Origin: Phycisphaerae bacterium
GTDB lineage: Bacteria; Planctomycetota; Phycisphaerae; UBA1845; Fen-1342
Assembly: GCA_028277645.1 (NCBI GenBank)
Contig: JANQFV010000054.1
Span: forward strand, 1 to 64,000
DNA length: 64,000 bases
Reading direction: 5' to 3'
The stretch's first letter is position 1; the number at the start of each line of letters is the position of its first letter. The position numbers and the translations under genes are program-made. Of this stretch, positions 54,985-64,000 are shown one piece after another. Under the pieces are notes generated by a model. That model was not told the origin of the DNA. It saw nothing but the letters and a program-made list of their open reading frames with translations, and searched no databases.

Positions 54985-57900
54985 ATGCGCACACGACAGT
55001 TGGCTGTGCTGGCCACGATACTGGGACTCACTGCATCGTGGGGGCACGGGGGACCACTGGGATTGCAGTCCTTCCAAGCACTGGGGGCAACGCGCGACGC
55101 GGCCGGCGTCAATGTCGGCGCGTGTTGTTACCATGATGACTTCGGCGTGCCGCAGTGCGTCGTAACGACCGAGGTCGACTGTACACAAGGTCTGCAGGGC
55201 CTCTACCAAGGTGACTTCACCAACTGTAATCCGTCACCGTGTGACCTCTTGCGCTCCGGGGCCTGTTGTTACGACGACGGCTCCGGTACCGGAACGCTCG
55301 TGTGCGAGGTTCTGTACGAGCAAGAATGCGAGTTCCTCGCCGGCGCGTATCAGGGAGATTTCACCACCTGCAATCCGGATCCCTGTGTCCAGACCGGCGC
55401 CTGCTGCTACCGCGACCAGGCAACCGGCCAGTGGTTCTGTGTCGAGGTGTCCTTCGACGAGTGTGAGACGCAGTACGGCGGCCTCTATCAGGGTGACGGC
55501 ACCGACTGCGGCCCTCCGACGCCGTGCCAGGGTGTCGATCCCAAGGGGGCCTGCTGTTACGAAGACGCGATCGGCGTCATCCAGTGCATCGTCGTCAGCG
55601 CGTACGAGTGTGATCAACTCTACTTCGGCACGTATCAGGGCGATGGAACCACATGTACGCCGGTGGATCCTTGTAAGGACACCGGCGCTTGCTGCTACAT
55701 GGAGCAGGGCACGGAATATTGCGTCGTAACGACGCCCAGTGACTGCACGTCGATTTACATGGGCACGTTCCTGGGGACCGGCACGCCGTGCGGCCCACAA
55801 GGCGATTGCCCGGGGCAAGATCCAGAGGGCGCCTGCTGCTATGAGCAGCCGCCGATCTGCACCGTAGTGACCCAGGACGAGTGCGAAATGCACTTCGGCG
55901 GCGTCTACATGGGCGACGGCACGACCTGTTCGCCGAACCCGTGCGTGGACCCGCAAGAGGGCGCTTGCTGCGTGCTCGATGACACCGGCAACAGCATCTG
56001 CATCACCGCGACGCTGGCCGAGTGCGAGCAGCAACTGCACGGCGTCTTCTACGGCGTCGGTGTGCCGTGCGATCCAGATCCCTGCCCCAATATTCCGCCG
56101 GAATGTGATTGCCCGGGGCGCTGCGACAACCGGACGCCATCGTATGACGACCAGGGCTTTGCGCCGTTCACGGGATCGGCGGCCATCTGCACGCACTACG
56201 ACTGGTTCGTGACCGGCTACTCGCTGGTGTGCGTCGACATCAAGGACAAGAACACGGCCCCGCTGAACACGAACTGGAACGCGACGACGCTGTACAGCCA
56301 TCCGTCGTGGACGCTGGCCAACCTCGGCACGGTGTTCGGCGTGACCGCAGATAAAGACGGGCACGTGTACGTCACCGCCTCGACCAGCTTCAACGGCAAC
56401 GTACTCGGTACCGGCGGCTGGGGCACGGTGTACAAGATTGACGCCGTCTCCGGCCTGCCCAGCGTCTTTGCGACCCTGCCGAACACCGGCCCGGGTCTAG
56501 GCAACATCTGCTATGACGGTGTCAACGATCAGCTCTTCGTGACCAACTTCGAGGACGGCCGGATCTACCGGCTGGACATGAGCGGCACTTGTCTGAGTTC
56601 GTTTGACCACGCCACGGCAGTGATCGGAACCTGTGCACCGGAAGCGGGTGATCCGCCCGGGTTCGTCGCGCTCGGCGAACGACCGTGGGGTATCGACGTC
56701 TGGAACGGCCGCGTGTACTACGGTATCTGGACCGAGGACACCGGGCGTCCGAGTGCAACCGCGGCGAACACCGTCTGGTCGGTCGCACTTTCGGGCGGCG
56801 ATTTCACAGGCACACCGCAACTCGAGATCACGCTGCCCGTGCTCGGCACCGGATACAACTATTCAAATCCGCCGTCAGCTATCAGCTTCTCCGAGAATGG
56901 TTGCATGCTCGTGTCGGAGCGCAGCATGTATGCCGACAGCAATCCGACGGCACACCAGTCGCGACTGCGCGAGTACCGGCTCGTCGGTACGGTCTGGTCG
57001 CCGAGTGCCGTGACGTATGACGTGGGCACGCTGGCCGGCGGAAACAACTCCGCAGGCGGCGCCGACTACGACGAAGACGGCGACGTATGGGCCACCGGTG
57101 ATGCGCTCCAGTTCGGTCCGCAGGTCATCTACGGCTTGCAGGGGCTGCCGTGCACCGGCGGCGACGTGACCGACAGCATTCTGGTGGACCTGAACGGCAA
57201 CCTGTCGTTCCAGGACAAGACACAGATCGGCGACGTCGAAGTGACCTGTTTCGCCCCGCGCGGTGCGTGCTGCTTCGATGGCCCGGCGGGGCTCGAATGT
57301 GCCGTAATGACAGAGGATGACTGCGAGCAGTTGCAGGGTCAGTACTTCGGCGACGGCACGGATTGCGACCCCGACCCGTGCGTTGAGACCGGCGCCTGCT
57401 GCCACGGCAGCCCGGTAGTCTGCACGGTCACCACGCAATTTGACTGCCTCGACATCCTGTTGGGAACCTACCTGGGTGACAACACGTCGTGTACGCCGAA
57501 CCCCTGCCCGCCGGAAGAGGACGGCGCCTGCTGCGTGCATGACAACGCCGGCAACAGCTTCTGCGTGACGGCGACGATTTCTGAGTGTGAACAGTTGCTG
57601 GGCGGCATCTTCTTCGGCGTCGGAACGCCCTGCACGCCGGACCTGTGCCAGGATCCGAGCGATGACTGCGACTGCGCCGGTCAGTGCGACACGCCAACGC
57701 CGTCGTATGACGATCCGAACTTCGCGGCGTTCACCGGATCGGCGGCCGTTTGCACGCATCACGATCCGTTCGTGACCGGCTACTCGGTGGTCTGTGTCGA
57801 TCTGAAAAACAAGGGTACGGCGCCGATCAATACCAACTGGAACACGACGACGCTTTACAGCCATCCGTCGTGGACACTGGCCAATCTGGGCACGGTGTTC

Positions 57901-60393
57901 GGCGTGACGGTCGACAACATCGGTCACACCTACGTGACTGCGACGACCAGCTACTACTCTGATGCAACCGGTACCGGCGGCTGGGGCACGATCTACAAGA
58001 TCAACGCCTTCTCGGGTCTGCCCAGCGTGTTTGCGACATTGCCGAACTCCGGTCCGGCGCTCGGCAACATCGTCTACGACGGTAACAACGACCAGTTGTT
58101 CGTGACCAACTTCGAAGATGGTCGCATTTACCGGCTCGATATGGCCGGCACCTGCCTGAGCACGTTCGATCATGCGACCGGCGTCATTGGCACGTGTGCC
58201 CCCGAAGCGGGTGACCCGCCCGGGTTCGCCACGCTGGGCGAGCGTCCGTGGGGCGTCCACGTCTGGAATGGCCGCGTGTACTACGGTCTGTGGACTGAGG
58301 ACGGCGGCCGACCGAGCACGGTGGCCGCGAACGAGATCTGGTCAATCGCGCTGGCTGGCGGCAACTTCAGCGGTACGCCACAGCTCGAGATCACGCTGCC
58401 GACACTCGGCTCGGGTTACGACTACTCGAATCCGCCGTCGGACATCAGCTTTTCGAAGGAGGGCTGCATGCTGATCTCCGAGCGCACGATGTACACCGAC
58501 ACGAATCCAAGTGCGCACTCGTCGCGCGTGCTCGAGTACCGCCAGATCGGTACGGTCTGGTGGCCGAGCCCGGTGACATACGGTGTCGGCGTGCTCGGAC
58601 TGGCCGCTAACTCGGCCGGCGGTGCCGACTACGATGAAGACGGCGACGTATGGGCCACGGGTGATGCGCTCCAGTTCGGCCCGCAGGTCATCTACGGCTT
58701 ACAGGGCCTGCCGTGTACCGGCGGCAATGTCACCAACAGCATCCTCGTCGACCTCAACGGCGATGTCACCTTCCAGGACAAGACGCTGATCGGTGACGTG
58801 GAAGTGACGTGCTCTAACCGCTGCGCGCTTCCGCCGCGCAAGATGGTGGCGTGGTTCCCGTTCGATGAGCCGAGTGGTAGTACGGCATACGATATCGCCT
58901 GGGGCAACAACGGAGTGTACTCCGGTGCTGCAACCACGGCGGGTATGGTGCAGGCTGCTCGCAGCTTCGACGGCATCAATGACTACGTGCGGGTGCCGAA
59001 CGCAGCCCAGCTCAACTTCGGCACGAGCAATTTCTCCATCGACCTCTGGATGCGGACGACCGACAGCGGCGGTGGTGTATCCGTCATGGTTGAGAAGCGT
59101 TCGAACCCGACGCGCGGCTACTCGCTGTACCTGTACAACGGGCAACCGGGCTTCCAGCTCGCCGACGGCGCGGGTTTCTTCAACTGGAATACGACCACGA
59201 ACGTGGCCGACGGAGCCTGGCACCACATCGCCGTTACGGTTGACCGCTCGTCAACCACGGGCGTCAAGTTCTACATCGACGGTGCGTTCGTGCAGGCCTA
59301 CGACCCGACGCCGTACTCGGGCAACACGACCAATGCGAGTCCGTTGTGGATCGGCGTGCGTGAACCGGCGCTCGGCGGCGGTGGTTACTTCGAAGGCGAT
59401 CTCGATGAGATCGAGCTGTTCAGCCAAGTCCTCACGCCGCAAGCCATCGCGAGCATCTACGGAGCCGGTCCGGCCGGTAAGTGCAAGGAACGGGCCTACG
59501 TACCGCCGGTTACCTCGTACTGCCCGCAGGACACGGTCAAGACCGTGCCGTTCACGATCTACAACGACAGCACGAATACGTACTCACACAACTGGTACAT
59601 GTTCGGCAACACGGACTGCGCGGTACCGGGACCGCCGCCGAGCGGCTTCTCGCCACAGAATATGGCCGGCGTCGTCATTCCGGGCCTGAGCAACCTGTCG
59701 TGGCCCATCGACATCACGCGTCCGGTCGGGCTCGTCCCGCCACTGACGGCGTGCTACGACGGGATCGTGTTCAACACCACGATCTCGCACAGCTTCGGTA
59801 CGACCGGCACGCTCAAGGCGATCAACTGGATCTGGTGTTTGATCATCCTCGATCCGATTGACATCGACATCGTGAAGGTCCCGTTCCCCGGCTTCCGGTC
59901 AGTGTCATTCGGTGCGACGAATACCGGTGCCGTAGAGGAGCTGCTGGACTACCAGATCGTGGCCCGGGCGTCCGACGGCGGCCCGGATAACGTCGTGAGC
60001 CTGGATGGACTTCCGCCGGGCGAGCCGCTCATCCGCCAGATCAGTGTCCCGCCGGGCGAGACGGCGGCCCTCACAGCCGACGTTTCGTACACGGATCACG
60101 AACCATTCGTGTTCTATGACATCATTCTGATGGTCGATCCGGACGGCGACGGCGAGTTCGAGCCGGCAGAGGCGATCGGTGTGCAGTCCGTCGCCACCCG
60201 CCCGGGCGACTTGAACTGCGACGGTTTCGTCGACTTTGGCGACATCAACCCATTCGTGCAGTATCTGGTCGACTATGCGGCGTGGCAGGCCGCGTTCCCG
60301 GATTGCCCGCCAGAGAACGGCGATGTCGACGGCGACGGCGACTTCCCGTCGTTCGGCGACATCAACCCGTTCGTGGCGCTGCTGGTCGGCTGA
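54985..60393 (+). CDS. 1802-residue secreted protein: GACC repeats, two propellers, LamG, dockerin-like tail
   Basis: The start at 54985 has GGGAGAAGG just upstream. After a signal peptide come seven Cys-rich units of about 45-50 residues (55117-56095). Each has GACC, a single Cys, a Glu/Asp-Cys, a G-x-Y/F-x-G and a final Cys-Pro. A propeller-like domain (NLGTVFGVTADKDGHVYVTA, GLGNICYDGVNDQLFVTNF) follows. Three more GACC units (57259-57650) and a second, closely related propeller come next. A LamG sandwich (58845-59465, DGINDYVRVPNA, DGAWHHIAVTVD) and a beta-rich region follow, then a doubled DINPFV tail (60205-60387). No enzyme motif was found. The strong terminator at 60423 follows it. It is likely a large surface or matrix protein. 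Confidence 0.8.
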   Translation: MRTRQLAVLATILGLTASWGHGGPLGLQSFQALGATRDAAGVNVGACCYHDDFGVPQCVVTTEVDCTQGLQGLYQGDFTNCNPSPCDLLRSGACCYDDGSGTGTLVCEVLYEQECEFLAGAYQGDFTTCNPDPCVQTGACCYRDQATGQWFCVEVSFDECETQYGGLYQGDGTDCGPPTPCQGVDPKGACCYEDAIGVIQCIVVSAYECDQLYFGTYQGDGTTCTPVDPCKDTGACCYMEQGTEYCVVTTPSDCTSIYMGTFLGTGTPCGPQGDCPGQDPEGACCYEQPPICTVVTQDECEMHFGGVYMGDGTTCSPNPCVDPQEGACCVLDDTGNSICITATLAECEQQLHGVFYGVGVPCDPDPCPNIPPECDCPGRCDNRTPSYDDQGFAPFTGSAAICTHYDWFVTGYSLVCVDIKDKNTAPLNTNWNATTLYSHPSWTLANLGTVFGVTADKDGHVYVTASTSFNGNVLGTGGWGTVYKIDAVSGLPSVFATLPNTGPGLGNICYDGVNDQLFVTNFEDGRIYRLDMSGTCLSSFDHATAVIGTCAPEAGDPPGFVALGERPWGIDVWNGRVYYGIWTEDTGRPSATAANTVWSVALSGGDFTGTPQLEITLPVLGTGYNYSNPPSAISFSENGCMLVSERSMYADSNPTAHQSRLREYRLVGTVWSPSAVTYDVGTLAGGNNSAGGADYDEDGDVWATGDALQFGPQVIYGLQGLPCTGGDVTDSILVDLNGNLSFQDKTQIGDVEVTCFAPRGACCFDGPAGLECAVMTEDDCEQLQGQYFGDGTDCDPDPCVETGACCHGSPVVCTVTTQFDCLDILLGTYLGDNTSCTPNPCPPEEDGACCVHDNAGNSFCVTATISECEQLLGGIFFGVGTPCTPDLCQDPSDDCDCAGQCDTPTPSYDDPNFAAFTGSAAVCTHHDPFVTGYSVVCVDLKNKGTAPINTNWNTTTLYSHPSWTLANLGTVFGVTVDNIGHTYVTATTSYYSDATGTGGWGTIYKINAFSGLPSVFATLPNSGPALGNIVYDGNNDQLFVTNFEDGRIYRLDMAGTCLSTFDHATGVIGTCAPEAGDPPGFATLGERPWGVHVWNGRVYYGLWTEDGGRPSTVAANEIWSIALAGGNFSGTPQLEITLPTLGSGYDYSNPPSDISFSKEGCMLISERTMYTDTNPSAHSSRVLEYRQIGTVWWPSPVTYGVGVLGLAANSAGGADYDEDGDVWATGDALQFGPQVIYGLQGLPCTGGNVTNSILVDLNGDVTFQDKTLIGDVEVTCSNRCALPPRKMVAWFPFDEPSGSTAYDIAWGNNGVYSGAATTAGMVQAARSFDGINDYVRVPNAAQLNFGTSNFSIDLWMRTTDSGGGVSVMVEKRSNPTRGYSLYLYNGQPGFQLADGAGFFNWNTTTNVADGAWHHIAVTVDRSSTTGVKFYIDGAFVQAYDPTPYSGNTTNASPLWIGVREPALGGGGYFEGDLDEIELFSQVLTPQAIASIYGAGPAGKCKERAYVPPVTSYCPQDTVKTVPFTIYNDSTNTYSHNWYMFGNTDCAVPGPPPSGFSPQNMAGVVIPGLSNLSWPIDITRPVGLVPPLTACYDGIVFNTTISHSFGTTGTLKAINWIWCLIILDPIDIDIVKVPFPGFRSVSFGATNTGAVEELLDYQIVARASDGGPDNVVSLDGLPPGEPLIRQISVPPGETAALTADVSYTDHEPFVFYDIILMVDPDGDGEFEPAEAIGVQSVATRPGDLNCDGFVDFGDINPFVQYLVDYAAWQAAFPDCPPENGDVDGDGDFPSFGDINPFVALLVG

Positions 60394-60422
60394 TCGAACG
60401 GTTGAATCCTGAATAGCAAACG

Positions 60423-60466
60423 TGGCCAGCGCTGGGTAAACGCTCAGCGCTGGCCATGTTCTTTTT
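60423..60466 (+). terminator. strong intrinsic terminator
   Basis: TGGCCAGCGCTG (60423-60434) pairs perfectly with CAGCGCTGGCCA (60445-60456) across a 10-base loop, and the run TGTTCTTTTT follows. It lies 29 bases after the stop of the 1802-residue protein gene. Confidence 0.9.
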
Positions 60467-60522
60467 CAACCACCGGCGCCCGAAGAACCTGGGCACCGTA
60501 CCGAACGTCGAGCGCAGCAAAT

Positions 60523-60563
60523 GGCTGACAGCTTACGGCTGACGGCTGATAGCTGACAGCTAA
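60523..60563. repeat. short imperfect GCTGAYRGCT repeat
   Basis: Four imperfect copies of GGCTGAC/AGCTGAC-type units lie side by side between the terminator and the Gfo/Idh/MocA stop. No gene or function is assigned. Confidence 0.6.
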
Positions 60564-60573
60564 CAACCTCCCA

Positions 60574-61929
60574 CTACAGTGACCAGCCGTCGCGATATTC
60601 CCGCCGCAGCCACGCGTTCACCTCTGGGGCGTTGGTGATTTCCATGCGGGCCGGGTCGAATTGGATACGCCGCTGTGCGCGAAGCGCCACGTTGCCGAGG
60701 AGCACCGTCTCAGTTAACGGCCCGGCGTACTCGAAGCTTGATCCTGGGCGAGGACCGCCCTTGCAGGCCGCGATCCACTCTTGATGGTGCCCGACGGACC
60801 GTGGCAGTCGTTTCGGCGGGCGCTCGTACGCCTGCATGGCAGATTCGGGAATGATACGCAGGCCGTCGGCGCCGTGAGCCCCGCTCAGGATCTTGCCCTT
60901 GTCACCGATCAGGAGCAGGCCACCGAAGGTGTTTCCCATGCGCCGCGTTTCTTCGAGCTCGGGCGGCCGCTCGGGCATCAAGCCTCCGTCGTACCACGTG
61001 ACTTTGAGCGCTGGTCGTTTCCCCTGGGCGGGGAAACGGTAACGGACGATCGATGCCCGCGGATAAGTCTCGTCATTGAATGGCTTGTCCCAGCTTAATC
61101 CTTCGGGAATGAACGTCGAGTAGCTGGCCTCTACGCTCTCCGGGTAGGTAAGATCAAACGCGTAATACAACGGATCGAAAATGTGGCAGCCCATGTCACC
61201 GAGCGCCCCGGTTCCGAAATCCCACCATCCCCGCCATGTACATGGCAGGTATGACGGATGATACGGCCGTTCGCGCACCGGCCCCAGCCAGAGGTCCCAC
61301 GCGAGTGTATCCGGAACCGCTGGGGAATCGGAAGGTCGGTTGATTCCCTGCGGCCAGACTGCGTGCGGCGTCCAAGCGTCAACCTCTCGGACAGTGCCGA
61401 TTGCACCGTCATCGAGCCACTCCTTCAGGATTCGCATGGTCTCGGCCGCGTGCCCGTGATTGCCCATCTGCGTGGCAACACCGGCTTCGCGTGCGGCCTC
61501 AGTCAGCCGGCGTGTTTCCTCGATTGAGTGCGCCAGCGGTTTCTCCACGTAGACGTGCTTGCCAGCCCGGATCGCTGCCAGCGCTGCAACCACATGCGTG
61601 TGATCGGGCGTGGCCACCACAACGGCATCAATGCCCTTCTCCTTCTCGAGCATGACGCGAAAATCGCGATAGCGCCGCGCCTTCGGATAACGTTCGAAAG
61701 TGGCAGCGGCATGTCGCCAGTCCACGTCGCACAGCGCAACGATGTTCTCGCTTTCAACGCTTTGCAGGTCGTAGGCACCTTGGCCACCAACGCCGATGCC
61801 GGCGATGTTGAGTGTGTTGCTGGGTGCTTGGTAGCCCGGGCCACCCAGGACGTGGCGCGGCACAATCGTGAACGACGCCGCGGCGCCGGCGACCGACTTA
61901 ATGAACTGCCTGCGATTCACCGAAGCCAT
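60574..61929 (-). CDS. Gfo/Idh/MocA family oxidoreductase with Tat signal
   Basis: The start at 61929 has AAGGAGA 4 bases upstream; the longer frame to 61974 is not needed. The 451-residue product starts MASVNRRQFIKSVAGAA, a twin-arginine export signal. The NAD(P)-binding Rossmann fold has IAGIGVGGQGAYDLQ, and the family motif VEKPLAHS follows at about residue 123. The C-terminal domain has WDLWLGPV and GCHIFDPLYYAFDL, usual for planctomycete sugar dehydrogenase-like members. It should oxidise or reduce a sugar in the periplasm. It is divergent from a DUF1080 gene, with which such enzymes often occur. Confidence 0.9.
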   Translation of the reverse strand: MASVNRRQFIKSVAGAAASFTIVPRHVLGGPGYQAPSNTLNIAGIGVGGQGAYDLQSVESENIVALCDVDWRHAAATFERYPKARRYRDFRVMLEKEKGIDAVVVATPDHTHVVAALAAIRAGKHVYVEKPLAHSIEETRRLTEAAREAGVATQMGNHGHAAETMRILKEWLDDGAIGTVREVDAWTPHAVWPQGINRPSDSPAVPDTLAWDLWLGPVRERPYHPSYLPCTWRGWWDFGTGALGDMGCHIFDPLYYAFDLTYPESVEASYSTFIPEGLSWDKPFNDETYPRASIVRYRFPAQGKRPALKVTWYDGGLMPERPPELEETRRMGNTFGGLLLIGDKGKILSGAHGADGLRIIPESAMQAYERPPKRLPRSVGHHQEWIAACKGGPRPGSSFEYAGPLTETVLLGNVALRAQRRIQFDPARMEITNAPEVNAWLRREYRDGWSL

Positions 61930-62058
61930 GGCGTCTCCTTTCCTGTACCGCCGAAGTGCGCGAGCGCGCCACATGAGGAATCACCTGAGACGCTCAGTGG
62001 CCGGGTTTGACGCTCGCGCTCGTCTGACAGAAACTTGCCCGCAGAAGGAGGTGCTGAC

Positions 62059-62874
62059 ATGCGAACGATGTGCATCACGCTGCTCCCGTCGATCGCCGCG
62101 TTTGCCGTTTCCGCCGCAGTCGCTCAGGAACTCGTCAAGAGCCGTGACGGCGTCGCGGTCGGCTACAAAGATACCCCAATTCTGCCGTGGACCAAGTACC
62201 ACAAACACGACCCGGATCGCCCGTTGCCGCCGCAGGTCCAGCCCGGGCGACCCAGCACGCAATCGGACGTCGGCACCGCACCCTCCGATGCCATCGTCCT
62301 GTTTGATGGAACCGACCTCAACCGTTGGCAACCGAGCACTTGGCAGATCGAGAATGGGGAGCTCGTCGTCACGGAGGGAAACCTGGAATCACGACAGGCT
62401 TTCGGCGACTGCCAACTGCACCTCGAATGGCAGGCCCCGAATCCGCCGCGCGGACCGCAGATGAACCGCGGCAACAGCGGCGTATACTTCATGAAGCGCT
62501 ACGAGGTGCAGATCTTCGACTCGCATACCGAGAAGATCTACGCCGACGGCTCTGCCGCGTCCATCTACGGCGAGACGCCACCGCTGGTAAACGCCACGCG
62601 GCCGCCTGGCCGGTGGCAGACGTACGACATCATCTTCACCGCGCCCCGCTTCAAGGACGGCAAGCTCGAGAAGCCGGCCCGCGTGACGATGCTCCACAAC
62701 GGCGTGCTCGTACACCTGAACACGGAGATTCACGGCCCGTGTGCCTGGCGGGAAATCAAGCCGTACGAGCCGCACACCGCGCTCGAACCGTTCGTGTTGC
62801 AGGCGCACGGAAACCCGGTGCGCTTCCGCAATGTCTGGATTCGACCGCTGGCGCCGGAAAAATCTGCCGAGTGA
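62059..62874 (+). CDS. DUF1080 (3-keto-disaccharide hydrolase domain) secreted protein
   Basis: This 271-residue exported protein has AGGAGG 7 bases before the ATG at 62059. The signal ends near AAVAQELVKS. The domain from about residue 75 is the LamG-like sandwich of DUF1080: IVLFDGTDLNRW, MNRGNSGVYFMKRYEVQIFDS and FRNVWIRPL. The family includes 3-keto-glycoside hydrolases and related lyases that follow sugar oxidation by Gfo/Idh/MocA enzymes, so it and the divergent gene may act on the same substrate. Confidence 0.9.
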   Translation: MRTMCITLLPSIAAFAVSAAVAQELVKSRDGVAVGYKDTPILPWTKYHKHDPDRPLPPQVQPGRPSTQSDVGTAPSDAIVLFDGTDLNRWQPSTWQIENGELVVTEGNLESRQAFGDCQLHLEWQAPNPPRGPQMNRGNSGVYFMKRYEVQIFDSHTEKIYADGSAASIYGETPPLVNATRPPGRWQTYDIIFTAPRFKDGKLEKPARVTMLHNGVLVHLNTEIHGPCAWREIKPYEPHTALEPFVLQAHGNPVRFRNVWIRPLAPEKSAE

Positions 62875-62898
62875 GCGAAGTCGACGGCCGAGGATCGT

Positions 62899-63999
62899 CT
62901 ATTTGTACAGGAGGTACTTCTTCCGGCGAGTTTCGAAGTCGCCGATGTCGTCTGCCCAGAACTGCGCGTAGTTCGTGGGTTCGGTCGTCGCCTTCACGCG
63001 GTCGAGCAATGCCTCGTTCACCAGCAGCCGGTTCACACGATCCACGTCGAACGCGTCAGGGAACAGGCCCTTCAGCTCACGCACAATCGACAGCCCGGTC
63101 TGCATCGGATCGAACGCATCGCGGTCGAGCAGCAGGATCTGGACGCCGCCACATTCCTGACCTTTGTGCTTGCTGGCGGTCGGTTTGAAGCGGTACGGAA
63201 GGAACCGAATACCCCGCAATCCGAGCTGATTCAGACGCCGGGCCAGACGGCGCTCGTCCATCCACGGGGCGCCGAAGCGCTCAAATGGTGCGTCCGTACC
63301 CCGGCCGACCGACAGATCGCAGGCCTCAATCAACCCGATCGTAGGATAGAGCGTCGCCTGCGTGAGCGAGCGCATGTTCGGCGACGGGTCGACCCAGGTC
63401 AGGAGCGTCTCGTCGAGCCACATGCTGCGCCGCCAGCCCTCCATCTTCACGACGTGAAGATCCACGCCGATGTTGCGCTCGACGTTGAACATGCGCGCCA
63501 GCTCGCCAATCGTCATCCCATGTACGAGGGGGATCGTGTGATAAGCCGTGAAGAGCCCGTCGCGATCGTTGAGCGGACCGAACACGCGTGTGCCGGTAAT
63601 GGGATTGGGGCGGTCGAGCACGACAAATCGCAGCCCGTGCCGCGCCGCCTCTTCCATTGCGAGTCCCATCGTGGAGATGTACGTGTAGAAGCGCGTGCCG
63701 ATGTCCTGGATATCGAACACGAGCGTATCAACGCCCGCCAGCATCTCCGCCGTCGGGCGGCGGGTCTCGCCGTAGAGACTGTACACCTTTAGCCCGGTCA
63801 GCGGATCGGTCGAGTCAGCCACACGCGCGTCCAGCACGCCCTTCAGACCGTGCTCGGGACTGAACAGCACCGCCAGCTTCACATGCGGCGCCTCGTGGAG
63901 CAGCTCGATCGTGGATCGTCCGAAGCGATCGAGTCCGGTGTGATTCGTGATCAGGCCAATCGTGTGGCCTTCGAGCGGCGCGAATTCGCTTTGAACGAG
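62899..63999 (-). CDS. DUF1343 protein, exo-beta-N-acetylmuramidase NamZ type (5' end beyond window)
   Basis: The gene reads from the right edge (64000) without a stop, so its start lies outside. The first seen residues are LVQSEFAPLEGHTIGLITNH, then TGLDRFGRSTIELLH, the normal opening of DUF1343, now also GH171. GTG at 63882 is internal and is not the start. Later motifs are SLYGETRRPTAEML, FDIQDIGTRFYTYIST, VLDRPNPITG, WVDPSPNMRS and GRGTDAPFERFGAPW, all usual for the family. NamZ enzymes cut N-acetylmuramic acid from peptidoglycan ends. The stop is 24 bases from the DUF1080 stop, convergent. Confidence 0.88.
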   Translation of the reverse strand, partial: LVQSEFAPLEGHTIGLITNHTGLDRFGRSTIELLHEAPHVKLAVLFSPEHGLKGVLDARVADSTDPLTGLKVYSLYGETRRPTAEMLAGVDTLVFDIQDIGTRFYTYISTMGLAMEEAARHGLRFVVLDRPNPITGTRVFGPLNDRDGLFTAYHTIPLVHGMTIGELARMFNVERNIGVDLHVVKMEGWRRSMWLDETLLTWVDPSPNMRSLTQATLYPTIGLIEACDLSVGRGTDAPFERFGAPWMDERRLARRLNQLGLRGIRFLPYRFKPTASKHKGQECGGVQILLLDRDAFDPMQTGLSIVRELKGLFPDAFDVDRVNRLLVNEALLDRVKATTEPTNYAQFWADDIGDFETRRKKYLLYK

Positions 64000-64000
64000 T

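Noticed and set aside
55117..57650. Periodic DNA repeats considered as a CRISPR array
   Set aside because: The repeats are protein-coding GACC units of varied DNA sequence and 120-150 bp spacing in one long frame.
56875..58260. Minus-strand open frame of 461 codons
   Set aside because: Antisense to the GACC-repeat protein; its inner repetition only mirrors the duplicated propeller.
60523..60563. Short GCTGA repeats considered as a CRISPR array or attachment site
   Set aside because: Units are under 12 bases, imperfect and without spacers; no integrase is nearby.

Overview
The window reads as chromosomal DNA of a GC-rich, Gram-negative bacterium, most likely a planctomycete (Phycisphaerae-like). 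This is inferred from content: PEP-CTERM tails, prepilin-like proteins with the [10 protein letters not shown]-terminus, many secreted proteins ending in a doubled dockerin-like module with the core DINPFV, Cys-rich GACC repeats, and DUF1080, Gfo/Idh/MocA and DUF1343 genes. No rRNA, tRNA, CRISPR array or insertion sequence was seen.

Left flank (1-9 kb). A minus-strand potassium block encodes a TrkA regulator, a TrkH pore and a two-RCK potassium channel. A propeller lipoprotein and two small hypothetical genes follow.

Core (9.4-44.3 kb). This is a large beta-glucan utilisation locus. A LacI-family regulator leads a plus-strand run: pseudopilin, GH5, PEP-CTERM protein, dockerin-like module protein, GH30. 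A minus-strand pair follows: GH94 of the length of 1,2-beta-oligoglucan phosphorylases, and a GH144 endo-beta-1,2-glucanase. Next come a melibiose-type (GPH) sugar symporter, a second GH144, and a discoidin/six-hairpin glycosidase gene broken by a 34-bp tandem duplication. A second plus-strand run holds secreted binding proteins, another PEP-CTERM/pseudopilin pair, a cohesin-like/dockerin-like protein and a 1510-residue GH5-GH17-GH30 enzyme. A GH16-fold/CBM6 protein that has lost both catalytic glutamates closes the block. Four promoters share a palindrome TGAAAGCGCTTGCA (one with a single change) overlapping a TTGCAA- or CTGCAA-type -35, with exactly 17 bp to the -10. They look like one regulon of a LacI-type repressor. 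The model is: secreted GH144, GH5, GH17 and GH30 enzymes cut beta-1,2-, beta-1,3- and beta-1,6-glucans outside the cytoplasm, the symporter imports oligosaccharides, and GH94 phosphorolyses beta-1,2-linked gluco-oligosaccharides inside.

Right flank (44.6-64 kb). This holds a Gly-rich remnant with a G-tract frameshift, a zinc alcohol dehydrogenase, a PepSY membrane protein with an Asp-box-like insert, a terpenoid-cyclase-like lipoprotein, a truncated DUF5010-type gene, a NapH-like ferredoxin/TPR fusion, and two dockerin-tailed secreted proteins. One of those is 1802 residues with ten GACC repeats and a 1.56-kb internal duplication. A strong terminator, a divergent Gfo/Idh/MocA and DUF1080 pair, and a DUF1343 (NamZ-type) gene cut by the window edge complete it.

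All functional calls come from motif recognition by eye; no database search was run.
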